Source: Ricinus communis (Eukaryota; Streptophyta; Magnoliopsida; Malpighiales; Euphorbiaceae). Taken from it: DNA of 64,000 nt. The notes under the pieces were generated by a model that worked only from the letters and a program-made list of their open reading frames with translations, was not told the origin of the DNA and did no database searches. The stretch lies in NCBI RefSeq assembly GCF_019578655.1, contig NC_063265.1, positions 3,878,501 to 3,942,500 of the forward strand. The letters run 5' to 3'. Of this stretch, positions 47,988 to 60,164 are shown in pieces (the first letter of the stretch is position 1; the number at the start of each line of letters is the position of its first letter). Made by a program: the position numbers and the translations under genes.

Positions 47988-50150
47988 TGGCGTCTTGGAC
48001 GCTCAAGGTGCAATAGTAGTTCCAGTTGTTTACCTTGACCTAATTAACTTTCCAATGGCAGGGCCTGTGAGATGGGCGCCTGACCTCTTCATCCCACAGG
48101 GAAACCAAGTAGAATTCCATGATTGTGCAGATGAAGGTTTTGTATACAAATAGTTAGCTCAGCAGATAGGAATATGAGTTTAGCTTGGTCTATGATGCGA
48201 TTTTTTGGCGCTTGTATCAATGGTGGAATTTATATTTCCTAGTTCTAGCAAATTAATTTTTTAGGAGGGTACGCTATTATGTGAACAGTTCATGAGAACT
48301 TAATGATCATAAAATTTTTATAATATATTTGCTGCAGTAATGGTTCCTTGTTTTGATTTGAATGGTAACAGTACTATCTGTGCGTGCATCTTTATTCATC
48401 CTTCCTAAAAATGATTATTCTATTTTCAGTTACAAATGAGGGATTGAGATATTGCATCTACTGCCAGGCTAAGCCTATGGATGCCAAATTATTCTAATAC
48501 TTAGTGGTAGTAAGATAATTAGTGGGCTATTTAGTACCTTTATTATTTTGAATGTGATAGAAATAGTCAAACTGTTATTTTGAAAATTCAAGTTGAGAGA
48601 TTTTATATAGATCTTCCACGCTAGCCCCTATCTAAAAGTAGCCTAGCACTTCAATTCAACAGAACAAAAATATTTTCCTCTATAATAATGTCTGAATTGC
48701 AGATAACCAATGAATTTCAGTCTCAGATTTAACTTTATCTCTTCCCTTTATGAAGCCTGTCGAGGATTAGGCTTCTTTTATGACACCAACCATGGTATCT
48801 CTAAGAACTTGTTTGATCGAAATGTATTCTCTTGAAGCAAATCTTTAGGCTTCCTGTGGATTCCAAACTCGAGCTTCCATCATCATGCTTGAAAACCTAC
48901 ATTTCATAGCCTCTCCTTATTTCAGGAAGCTGCAAGTGTCTGGACTAGGTTTCTGCTCTACTGCTAAGAGTTCTTTTGATAAAGGCAGTGGTCAATAAAA
49001 ATTTAAATTCAGGTGAAGTTTCTTTAAATGACCTAAGTTTTATTTATTGTTACTGTATTTTCCTTTACTGCAGTTTTGATATTTGTTTCAAGTGCCTTAC
49101 GCGTATTCTTGTTGTTTCAAGTGAGATATTACAGGAGTGTGGAAACAAGATGATGGGAGTAATCAAAGAGGATCATAAAGGTTGTATTACTGAGTTTGGG
49201 AGTTGGTTATGACAGGAAGTTCTATCGATCAGAATTCCGCCATTGTCATGGTTATTTGAGGATTGTAAATTATTTGCTATCGAATGTGCAATAAAAGGGA
49301 GGTTGAAGGACTTTGAATGCAACAATGGTATGAGTGACATAGCGGTACTTATGCACGATAAGGTCTGGAGCCTAGAAATGAGATCAAAGCAAGGTAGTTA
49401 TATACCCATGCGAGAATGCTCTTGTAGTCAATATTGGAAATTTGATGCCGGCTAGGAACAACCGGCGGTTAAGTCTCTTGCTTTCTTTTGCTGCTTTGAG
49501 GATGAGAAAGTGATCTCAGCACCAGTTAACATTGGTAAGAGTAGGAGACTTGAGGATGTACAAGCCATTTGTATCCTTGGATTATTTGAAGTTTAGAGAT
49601 AATAATGAGGAAGATAAGTTTGATAAATTGGATACGTTGAATGAATTTGCAGGCTTGCCACTTCAAATGCATATCAGATAATAATTTTGAACGCTGTAAG
49701 CTGTTCTAGGTGAAATACATTTCATTTTGTACCCTGGTTAACTATGAATTTCTTTAGCATTTTCCATCTGATGTCCTTGAAAGCTGAACAGATAAAAGGA
49801 TTTAGATTTGACAAACATGGCTGCTTTCCTCTGTCAAAAGAAAAGATGTCATTTTTCCCCTTCTCTTTGTATCATGTGGGTTTGCTCTTTAACGTATCAC
49901 TGAAATTGAAGCAAATTTTGTAAGGCATGAATCGTATAATGGTATTCGCATGCATACTCATCATCATTAGCTAGGTTGTTAAATTTCACTTGAAACTTGC
50001 AAGGTAGCACTTTTTTTTTTTTCATTTTTAGAATACAGAATTGAATTCCTATGCTCTCTAAATGCTGAACCTCCATTTCCTGCTTAGAACCAAGCAAGCT
50101 GGCAGTTTTCCACATAACCTTTTTGTGCAGATAAATTTCAATGCAGCTGC
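47988..50150. other. GMP synthase 3' UTR, then unassigned sequence with gene-like scraps
   Basis: About 47988-48350 should be 3' untranslated region. From 48970 to 49680 plus-strand frames look more gene-like than the surroundings (GNKMMGVIKEDHKGCITEF, then a stop and frame change, then FAIECAIKGRLKDFECNNGM and a later acidic stretch), but I do not recognise the family. This may be a decayed gene. Confidence 0.4.
48976..49680 (+). pseudogene. Unrecognised decayed coding sequence
   Basis: Two adjacent plus-strand frames (48976-49212 and 49243-49455) and a shorter one after 49460 (LEDEKVISAPVNIGKSRRLE, read through shifts). The composition is closer to coding DNA than the AT-rich flanks, with runs such as MMGVIKEDHKGCITEF, ECAIKGRLKDFECNNGMS and KVWSLEMRSKQGSYIP. 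Stops between the pieces and lack of splice sites that would join them suggest a broken copy. No family could be named and no function is proposed. It could also be the unspliced end of an undetected gene. Confidence 0.25.
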
Positions 50151-50253
50151 AGCGTATGCGGTCTGTTCTGTTACGTCGTTTTAAGCCATGTAAGAGGGTT
50201 GCAGATATTGGTGATCCACAATCTTGGAGGCGTTAGCACTGAGAAAATTGAAA

Positions 50254-50742
50254 CTATTTAGCTGAAGCATACGAAAATGCTGCACCAGCTGTAGGAATTG
50301 AAAATATTGTTGAAGATGTTAGCAGAAAATGGAATTGGGTAGTTTCTGATGAGCTCAAATGTTCAAGTCCAAGTGGAAGTGGCTTCGTGGTATCATCAGA
50401 CTGTGATTGGCTCTTCACTTCAATTACTTCTTGAATCAAGTGTTTCGTTATTCTTGCACATCATTTGAATCTGAGGATTCTATTTTTGATCTTCCATCTT
50501 TTTCTTTTTCCTCTTGAAACCAGATAGATAGATATCCTTAGATCTCCTGCTAGAACAACTTAAATTACAGCATCTGCTTGATATGAAGCTCTAGATGTCA
50601 TCCCTATCTTCCTCCTCTGCAAGAAGCTCCTCCAACTAGAGATGCCACTTGGGCTGTTAACAGAATCTTCTTCCCGGCAAATTATGCCAACATAACGAGA
50701 ACGGAGATCCAATCTCTTCCAAAGAATGGACATTTTGCACAA
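50254..50742 (-). other. Possible small gene fragment, minus strand
   Basis: Two minus-strand frames, MSILWKRLDLRSRYVGIICR... (50742-50560) and VIEVKSQSQSDDTTKPLPLG... (50439-50254), have balanced composition and lie close together. A donor is possible after the first, but no good acceptor tract precedes the second. The family is unrecognised, and they may be chance frames. Confidence 0.2.
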
Positions 50743-50779
50743 ATAACAGCAATAGTAAATTATCTTTCTTGATGTAGGT

Positions 50780-53400
50780 ACAAGAAACCTATCCTCAATC
50801 AGATAACCTAATTTCTATGATATAGTTTGTGAAGGAATCTTAAGTTTACAAAGCCAAAAACAAGTTTCTCATTGTTAACTCACCATAATTTCAAATCAGA
50901 AGAAGACATACAACTAATATTCAGTTAAGTACTTACAAGTTGCAAGACGTACAGATTTGGCAGAAAGCCGAATTTATATATAAATTATTCAGAGAAAAAT
51001 ATAGCAATGTGTTGTGTAATTAGTTTTACATTCAAAAGACTATAATTTTATTTCTTGAGAAAGAATTGAAATAGAGGAAGAAAGAATAAGATACCGACAT
51101 TTCAATGTTTGTTAAAACACGTTTCGTTGGATCACATTGCTAAAGGAAAGTGGAGACAGTATGAAAGATAAAACAATTACTAGTAGTTGCCATTTCAATT
51201 TTATATTTAAGTTCTATTATTAATATATTTAAAAATTTCACTTCAGACCGAGCTAGTCGACCGGATTGGTTTTCCAACAGACCAGATTAAAATTTATAGA
51301 AATAAAATTTTAATTAAGGACAAGCAACACTATTTTTTTTTTGTTATTTATAAAAGAGCTAACTGACCGTGAATTACATAGCAACAACAGAGATAATTAT
51401 CTTTTTAAATTCGTTAAAAAAAAAATTCATCTAGGAATCAAATAGGACCAATGAGACACGTGTCAATAGCATCTTAAATTGAGAAAGTTTATCTGAAATG
51501 TTTTAGATTTTTATATAAAAGAATCCCAAAGTCTTTTTATGAATAGAAAGACTATTCTAATTCTAGTCTCATTTCTTCCTTTTCTCGTACTTTATTCTGA
51601 TTTGATTTTTAAAATAAGAGAGAGCTATTCAACTCAATAATTATTAAGTTATAGGATCGAGTTGAAAGAGGTGTTCAGCTGTGGATTATTAAAGACAAAA
51701 TAAACATATATGAAAATGGTAGCCACGCCCTCGGCCAATAAAATGAGTTGTGAATCTCTCAAAGCAAAGGGTGAGGCAACTTGTAAAAGTAAATAAATAA
51801 AAATAACAATTTTATAAAGTTGAAAATGGGAAAAGGTAGAAGAATTTTTGTCCAACCAAATCAGTCGGCAAACTGCTGATGTATGTTTATCGTTTTGTAA
51901 CTAAAGTGTGCCGTCAGTCACTCTAAAGTTTGCCAATTTGAAAATGCCTTTGACTACAATGATTAATTTAGAGAAATTATTTCACAAAGATTTTAAAAAG
52001 GGCAAACATGTATTTTCATACTTAAGGTTTAGAACGAGGAGCGTATTAGCTTTATTCTATTTAATACAATTAAACTCTTAAATTATCAGAAGCTGCAACT
52101 CAAGCTCGTATGGCTAATAATGGATCCATTAATCCCTCTGCTCTTTCTCGAGGAAACGCTACTTTCACTTTCTAATCTGAACCTGCTGACTCTAAGTAAA
52201 AAGGCCCATAACCGTCAATCAAGAATGCATTTTCTTCCTTTTTTTTTTTTTTTTTTTTTTTTTCATTATAATAGAAAAGAAGGACAATATTGTGTTCATC
52301 TTTATCTGGTACAGTCTCAAAGAATGATGAAGGTATCGACTCATAAAGGAAAGGATTGGATCTTTCCTCGAAAAGAATTTTGAGTTGTCCTTGTATCTCA
52401 GACAACTTGGACAGCATAATCTGCTCACAATCCTTACTAACATGAGTAACCTTATTAACAAATGCAATGTGTGGTAGATGATAAACCTGCTAATCCTTTG
52501 CAACTGCATTTTGGGCTTTGTCATTTTTATCTTTAACTGGTATTTTCTAAAAAGTTAGCTAATTTCTTTTATATGAAATAAGCCGTATTTTTAAGAATTT
52601 TTCAGTTTTACTTTTCTGATATCTAGGCTCAGTGAAAAATTGTTACTAATATTTTGGACATCACATAATCTTGAAAGATTCTGCTGAAATCAAATATTTA
52701 CAAGAGACGTTTTGATAATATGGGTTCATTGATATTGAATTTTGTACGTAATTTTGTTTGTTTATGCTCCATCAGCGTAGCCTAACATTAGGACTAGTAT
52801 TCCACCCACTTTAAATAAACTCTCTTTTATCTTGGGCTCTTTAGTTATGAAACAGATTTTGCAGATGTTTACGCTCTATTTTTTCTTGAATATACGTTGT
52901 ATTTTTTAGGTCTCCCACACTCTTTTTATTATTTTAAGTGACACTGGATTAAAGTGGGTTCTACTTCTAATTCATCTTTAATTAGTGGCAATTAATTTTT
53001 CCAGTCCATGAAAATAACATAAAAATATGAATTTATCTACTATTTGCTTCGAAAAAATAAATTAAGTGCCAATATGTTCTTCGGCCTAAATGTTAGGGGC
53101 CAAAATACATTTTGATCTTTAAAACAAAAGTGACGTCCTAAACAAATTTTCATCAAATCATCTTTGAATACAATTCATGAACAAGGGTAGAAAGATAATA
53201 CCAAAGAAACTTTCTTTTCACGAATAATTTACATTTTATTTTAATACTATAAACAATAACAAAAAGTAACCAATACGGTAATCTACAAAATAATATTGAG
53301 GCCTTTATTTTGTTGCATTAGACACCTACACAAAACATATACATATGGTACGACTATAAAATACATAATAAAGTCCTAAAAGGTCACACTCAAAATATTT
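50780..53400. other. AT-rich intergenic DNA
   Basis: No supported gene. It holds a 25-base T run at 52239-52263, preceded on the minus strand by a short coding-like stretch (see findings). Confidence 0.55.
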
Positions 53401-53422
53401 ATGTTAAAACATTTTTCATTTC

Positions 53423-53899
53423 ATGGATGGAGATCATCACCGTGGATTCAAATTAAACCCCATTCTCATTGGCCTCCTTGGCATCCTCTGTGGCGCCATT
53501 GCGGTTGCAGCCTTTCATTGCATTGCCGTGGGCTGTCGGCGTGCCACAAGCGCACCAAGGCCAAGCCGACATCAAATTTCTGAAAATGCCCAAGAAACGG
53601 GCAGAACCACGAGGACAATTGCAGTTCCAGTGTGTAGGTATAGCAAGGAATATTGCAGTGAAGAAATATGCTCGGTGTGCTTGTCCGAATTTAATGAAGG
53701 TGAACAGATTCGTGTGTTGTCTGAATGCTTGCACTTGTTTCATGTGGCTTGCATTGACATGTGGCTAAATTCACAATCAAATTGCCCACTTTGTCGGGCT
53801 ACTACGGTGCCTTCCCAGCATGTTGTCGTGTTGATGCCGGAGTCCGGCGGGATCCCTCCTCGGGATTTCCATCAGGTGCCTGATTCTGGAGCAGGATGA
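53423..53899 (+). CDS. ATL-type RING-H2 E3 ubiquitin ligase, copy 1
   Basis: A 158-aa intronless gene. One membrane helix lies near the N-terminus (about residues 11-38, [20 protein letters not shown] onward), followed by a short basic segment and a RING-H2 finger. The finger has ligands C83, C86, C102, H104, H107, C110, C121 and C124, with the conserved W114 (IDMWLNS) and the proline after the seventh ligand. ATL proteins sit in the plasma or endomembrane and recruit E2 enzymes to ubiquitinate nearby targets. The usual GLD motif before the RING is not present; PVCRY occupies that place. The start is the ATG just before [10 protein letters not shown], giving the helix its normal position. It lies 1.07 kb before a second ATL gene in the same direction. 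Substrate unknown. Confidence 0.9.
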   Translation: MDGDHHRGFKLNPILIGLLGILCGAIAVAAFHCIAVGCRRATSAPRPSRHQISENAQETGRTTRTIAVPVCRYSKEYCSEEICSVCLSEFNEGEQIRVLSECLHLFHVACIDMWLNSQSNCPLCRATTVPSQHVVVLMPESGGIPPRDFHQVPDSGAG

Positions 53900-54922
53900 T
53901 ATACAACATATAACGATAACCATCAGATTCCAATAACTTCATCTGCAAGTTTTCATAATTTTGCTTAGGCAACACTTTTTGCTGTTAGGTAAATTTGCAA
54001 AGTGGACGATGCTACTTCTAGTGCATGTGAAAAATGAGATGCTGATTAATTTCGTCATTAAAACTTTTCTATCATGTCCTATCTATCTGTCTGTGATTTA
54101 GTTATTAAGCAATTGACATTACTTGCACAAGTAAGCTACAGAATATAATAGGTAGGTAACTTGTAAAGTGATCATGTACAGTTTAATAAATAGCTCTCCT
54201 GATAAATCATGACCTTGTGAAACATCTTGTGCTCTTTTTGTTGAGAATGATTAATAAGAATTTAAATCAGAGTCGATCAACAAAAGGGTATTTTTATTCT
54301 TTGTAAATCAACATAATAGATTTCCTGGGTTTACCTGCAAAGTAAATTTAGTAGGACATATAAAAGGTAGTAAGCAATATAGCAATATTGTTAAACCAAA
54401 TGCAAGCATAAGAGTTGAACTTCTACTATATCAATTTCAGGGTTTTACCGACCGGTTGAATGAATTAAATGGAAAGTAGATCTGATTAGATAATGCTTTC
54501 TTTTTTCTTTTCTTTCTTTTTTTGGGCAAATAACACATGAGATAATGCTCATTAATATCAGGTCTGGGCCAAAGAAAAAGTAATGTTTTTGGGCCCAAAA
54601 TTGTGTCATGAAATGTAAAAATTATAAACTGAATCCAAACCGACCATAAAGTCCATGAACATCATAAATCATATCTTGTTCCAAAATCAAGTTGAAGCTA
54701 GTTAACACACGTAGTATCAGATAATGGTAACTAAAACTCTTGTCTTCTACCATTCACCATTTTTCTTCTTCAATTATTGCCCTCTTAAATGGTTCCAAAT
54801 TCAACACAAAATTCCACAAGGGCACAGCTAGCTTCTCTCTCCAACAATATTATTTTTTCTAAAAAAGAAATTATTTAAAATCAAGAATCAACAGAAACAC
54901 AAAAAATAAAACTTGTTTCCTT

Positions 54923-54925
<3 letters not shown>
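53900..54925. other. Spacer between the two ATL genes
   Basis: Holds the 3' end of the first ATL transcript and the promoter of the second. AT-rich, with no extra gene. Confidence 0.6.

Positions 54926-54957
<32 letters not shown>
54926..54957. repeat. (CT)n microsatellite in ATL leader
   Basis: About 16 CT units ending 8 bases before the start codon of the second ATL gene. CT-rich leaders are common in plant genes. Confidence 0.93.
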
Positions 54958-54960
<3 letters not shown>

Positions 54961-54965
54961 CTTTC

Positions 54966-55568
54966 ATGGAGCAACACCCACCTACCATTTTCATTGCTCC
55001 TAATCCTCCACCTTTCCCTGCACCACCGAGAAGTGTAGATTTATCTCCTCTTGAATTCATCCTTGCTTTGATAGCTGTTATCGCTATACCCGCCTTGATC
55101 TACACTTTCTTTTTCTCTATCAAGTGTCCTCCTGGCCCTTTCAGGAGTCGCCGGCGTCACCGGACTGATTCTGATGAGTTCTTCGCTAGCAGTAACGACG
55201 ACAACAACAGCAGCCCAAGTGAGAATAAGGATGGTGTCTCAGATGTCAAGTATCAGAAAGATACACATGTTAAAGATATTGGCAGTGAGTGTCCAGTTTG
55301 CTTGTCTGTTTATGCTGAAGGTGAAGAAGTTAAACAATTAAGTAGCTGCAAGCATTCATTCCATGCTTCTTGTATCGACATGTGGTTGAATTCTCACTCC
55401 AATTGTCCTGTTTGTCGGGCTTCTGTTCCTGTCAAGAAGCCTAACAATAATAATAATAATAATAATAATAACAACAACACTGGGTCGTCGAATAATGTTT
55501 CATCAGCAAGATCAAGAGATGCCAGTGATTTCCACCAAGGTTTGCCCGATGCTGCCAATTTGGTTTAA
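54966..55568 (+). CDS. ATL-type RING-H2 E3 ubiquitin ligase, copy 2
   Basis: A 200-aa intronless gene. A proline-rich N-terminus (PNPPPFPAPP) is followed by a membrane helix (about 28-51), a basic stretch (RSRRRHR), an acidic/serine linker and a RING-H2 finger with C109, C112, C128, H130, H133, C136, C147 and C150, and W140 in IDMWLNS. After the finger comes a poly-asparagine run (about 160-171) encoded by an AAT/AAC microsatellite. The tail DFHQGLPDAANLV resembles the [11 protein letters not shown] tail of the upstream ATL gene, supporting tandem duplication. The family role is membrane-anchored ubiquitination; the closest Arabidopsis relative may be ATL33, from memory and gene position. There is no GLD motif. 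Confidence 0.9.
   Translation: MEQHPPTIFIAPNPPPFPAPPRSVDLSPLEFILALIAVIAIPALIYTFFFSIKCPPGPFRSRRRHRTDSDEFFASSNDDNNSSPSENKDGVSDVKYQKDTHVKDIGSECPVCLSVYAEGEEVKQLSSCKHSFHASCIDMWLNSHSNCPVCRASVPVKKPNNNNNNNNNNNNTGSSNNVSSARSRDASDFHQGLPDAANLV
55443..55482 (+). repeat. AAT/AAC microsatellite encoding poly-Asn
   Basis: About 9 AAT units followed by AAC units within the second ATL coding sequence. Length changes here would alter the asparagine tract without shifting the frame. Confidence 0.92.
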
Positions 55569-58500
55569 CTAGATCTGGTTATAGCTTCGTTAATCAATCT
55601 TCTTGTTTTGTTCTTGGTTCAGTTTCTGCCTTTTTCTTGAAAGGAAAATCTCAGTGCTGTTTTTGAAGGATGAGAAATTGATTCTTTAGTAAGCAGTTAG
55701 ATAGAGTAGAAGGATTTTTCCCAGAAAATGACCTCCAAGTTGAAGAACATGGAGCAGATTAAAAGTAGAAATTGAAAATACAGATCATAGATGCCATTCT
55801 TGTTTCCTTTTTGGCTAAAGATTCCTAATGTGATTTCATTTCTTTTCATCCTTCTTTGCTCAATGGCGTTTGGTATATGCATTGTACCAAAAAATTATTT
55901 TTGAACCACGCTTACAGTGACCTAACTTTTAGAACTTCTGATGATGTTAACCCTAATTGAATCTTCCCTTTCCATTGCATTATCTTCCCCCTTTTTCTTT
56001 TTTTAATTGAAAAACATCGATCCTTCTTTATTAAAGTTTTAATGGGAAATAAAATAATACCATGAAAGTTATGTTAAAAACTATTAAAATTAAAAAAAAA
56101 AAAAAAAAAAAAAAGATTGCTTAAAAATAAAGAATTGCCTCCCATGTTCTTCTACTGTATCCATATGGCACTTAAAATTAGCCATTGAAAATCATTCTAC
56201 TTGAATTTAACTCTCTAGTCTTTTCCTACTTTCGATTATATTTAAACATCAATGATAAGATTTTTAATACTTTTGAAAATAGGATATAAAAGGCTTTTAT
56301 AGATTAAAGAATTCTTGACTATTTACGTGCACATTAAATTCATAAATAAATAACATTTACGATTTAAATAATTATATATATATATATATATATCTTATTT
56401 AATATTTAAATATAAAATATATATACGTGTCATTTTACTACTCATTGAGATATATGCGCTTATGCAAATAAAAGAATTTTGCCACAAATAATAAAAATTT
56501 AATACAATTTTCATTAAATAAGAAATTTAGATATTTATTAAAAAATTAGCAAAGAAACAATTAAATGTAAACTATTAATATAAATACAGAAAGATATTTT
56601 CCATGATAAAGAACAAAAAAGAAAAATACTGATGTGGCTACCACCAGTATATCACTCATATAATCAAGTGGAAAAAAGAAAAAAAAAAGATTACAATGTT
56701 CTAATATTTGAGAAAAATTAGGGAGAAAAGTATATTTCTTTTAAAAAGCATATGTTTTTAATATTATTCTTCTCACTTTCCAACTCAAATGATTGTGATT
56801 TATTAAGCTTTTGGAGTCTGATCTGTATATATATAAAAGGTAGCATAATTAATCTACAATTATGTTCATTCTTTAATATGTGATGCTTGCTTGACAACTC
56901 GGCAAACTCAAAGATTACTCATCAATCGATCACCATATAACAGACAGAAATATTATGTCTGTTTCTATTGTATTTTGATTGTTTGGAGGAAGGTGTAGAT
57001 TGAAGTTGTCTTTACTATGTTGCAGCAATTTGCTAAAAATGGCATGAATTACTGAAAACTGGACTCGTTAATTAAAAAAAGAAATCATCTTCTTTCACAT
57101 TAGCAACAAACAGCGGGGCAGAATAGAAAACTGATCAATCTTTATATAGTTTTTCACTTATTTCTTTTCTCACTATTTTTATTTTATTTTGAAATAAAAA
57201 GAGTTTAAAAAAATATTCATTCTGTCTCAAAAGGATAATGATTAATTTAAAAAATATTATTAATTTTTATCACTATTTCCTCCATTATTAAAAGAATTAT
57301 AATTTTAAAATATAAACTGTAGAAACTAATTACATATGATAATATTTATGTAAATTAATAAGGGGTATATTTGACAATTATATACTATACTAACATTTTT
57401 TTAAAAAGTAAATTGTATTTTGAGATTAACTAAAGGACCATTATGGTACTTTATTATTTTAAAATCTAATTTTTTATTATGATAATTAATCGGATATTAT
57501 TTTAAATAATTCATTAATGTTACATATGTTTTTACTAGTTTAGATTGTCGATAAATTTATATATAAATTTTAATTATTTATACAAATTAAAATTATATAG
57601 GTAAATCTCATAGTTATCCAGTACTACTAATTAAAGCTTAAATATATATAGAAATTTTTAACAAATATAAATAATATATTTGGTTGATTGATAATTAAAT
57701 ATTATATATAACTTACAATGATATTTAATTATATTAATAAAATATTAAATTAAAAAAAAATTAATTTTTATAAATTTATATGATGTATACATCCATAATA
57801 GGTTAGAAATAGTGTATGCTCCGGGGCAATCTTATAAATAAAAAAGAATTATCTTTCTCTAGGGTCCACCTTAACTAATACATGTACCATGAGGATGAAG
57901 CATAATTTTGGCCCTTGTAATTATGTCGAAGAGCCAAAAAGCCCAATTTGAACTATATAATTGAATTAGCATAGAACTGTTATTTAAATGTGAACATTGC
58001 ATGCACCACGCAAGTTACGAACATTCTTCTTTTTTAAAATAATAATAATGACATTGAACTTTCTTTGTACATGGATTAATCCTCATTGCAGGATTAAATT
58101 AAATGCAAAGTAATCATAGCCCCCAAAAAGATAGAGCCTATCTGATAAATCAGCCAATTTACTATAACTAATATGGCCTATTATTTAAAATATTTAATAA
58201 TTTATCTCAATTCTTGTACAAATAAAAGAGTGACGTGCCCACTCTAAAAAAATTATGTTTATTTAGTTCAATGATTAACAAAAGTTTTAAATTTTATTTC
58301 GTCATTTTAGATTTGTCATTGGAGTGAAATATTTAAGTATTTGAGCATCTCGCCATCTTATTTTAGACTATTTCAGTATATATATACTATTAAAATACAA
58401 CACTATAAAAACAATACTCATAATATAATTGAATAGAATTAGTAAGTAACAAGCAAACAGTGACATAATTTTCATTATTATAGAATTATAATATAAAATT

Positions 58501-60164
58501 TCTTTATATAACATAGCCGATCAAGGTATAATATAGTATCTTGTAAGCGATAAAATTATAAAAATCAAATTACATAAATCTTGACTTGTTATTACAAAAT
58601 AATAATTAATTAAATCATAAAAAATTTAAAAATTAAGTGAAAAAAATACTTACGTAAACTATAGAGCATAAAAATGAGGTAATAAATAAAGATTCGCCAA
58701 GTTTTTAGAATTCTTTTTGGGGTTTTAGATTTTAATTCATTTTTATTGATAGAGAAAAAATAAATTTTATTGAGTTAGAGTTAATTATTACCGAGCTATT
58801 TAATTCAATTCAATGATATAATAATATAATAATTTTATTTTATAAAGTTGTCTCATCTCCGCCTATCTCGTTAATCTTGGACGGAATGATCATTTCAATC
58901 TAATTTGATCCGATAGGGAAGAAAAAAATATTTTATTTTATTTTTTAAAATAAAATATTATATATTTTTAAAAGTGTAGAATTTTCAGTTTAAACTCTTA
59001 TATTTGCACTAAATTAATTATAGTTTTTATAGTAAATTTAAAAGAGTAATTATTTTATATTAAGTCTATGGTTATTGGGCCTCTATCAGCTAATTCTAAT
59101 ATCAACACTAAAGAATTTGCAAAAATCCAATTTGAAACATAAAATTGCTCAATGGATTAAAATATCGAAATAAATCACTTTTCATAAATTTGCAGAAATC
59201 TAAAAAGAAATACCAGATTCTGATTAAATTTAAAATTTCTTAAATTTAAAATTTCTCAAACATAGACACAAAGGTCTTTCTCCATCGATTATTGCATGTT
59301 TACTTAAAAATAAGAAATTTCAAGAAGTGAGTATCAGCTTATTCAATTACTGCATCAAATTGAATTAATAAATTATAAAAAAATATAAAAAAAATTAACT
59401 TATAGTAATTAAATATGAAATCAATATCTAAATTTAAAAAATAATATTAAAATATAAAGAATAATCCCTTAAAGTGGGAAACTAATAGAACTATAAATTA
59501 ATATATTATGGCAAATTACATAAAGTTTTAGCATAATAAAATAAATTAAGAACTAACAGGTGTAATATGGTAAATTTTAGAAGAAAAATAGTAATTACAA
59601 ATTTATTTTACTTCTCAATTGTGGGTTATTTTTGTCTTTTAACTTCAGTAAAATTAACGGAATAAATAACAAAAGAAGAATTAGTAATATTATTATACAC
59701 TATTAAAAATATTGAGTATATGATACTAACAAAAGAAATCTGAAATAGTGTAATATGATAAACTTTAAGGAGTAAATCGTAATTATCCATTAACATCATA
59801 AAAATGATATTGGGTTATTATCCAGTGCAGCCCAAATCCATTATGCTTGATGAGGTTCTGCCCATTTTGTTCCGACTTGTACATTTCTTTCAGCTTGAAA
59901 GCCATTTCCATCCCGAGTCACCACTATCAACGATAACGAAAGCGATACTCCAACGTAATCATCAAAACCACTATATACTGCGTTGCATTATATCAGAACG
60001 AAAAACTAAAAATATTCAAATTAAAGTTACGCATCGTTATTTCCCTCGCCATCCTCACCTTAACCACCACAAAACTTCAACCGACAACCGTACCTGACAC
60101 ACTTCCTCCAACTGCCGCCACCACCACCACCGCTCCTACCACTGGTTCAAAGCCACCAACTTTA
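55569..60164. other. AT-rich intergenic DNA
   Basis: About 55569-55900 should be the 3' end of the second ATL transcript. The remainder to about 59800 is very AT-rich with no coding frame; it has an A run near 56090-56114 and a (TA)n run near 56370-56393. From about 59800 composition becomes more balanced towards the GLCAT14-like promoter and leader. Confidence 0.6.

Noticed and set aside
53453..53743. Antisense frame over the first ATL gene
   Set aside because: Shadow of the RING-H2 coding frame; no independent motif.
56370..56393. Regular repeats considered as a CRISPR-like or centromeric array
   Set aside because: Simple TA microsatellites (also near 3.9, 33.5 and 42.8 kb) without spacers or higher-order units.
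59804..60097. Open frame upstream of the GLCAT14-like gene
   Set aside because: No recognisable domain; lies in the probable promoter and leader and is followed by the conserved gene start at 60165.
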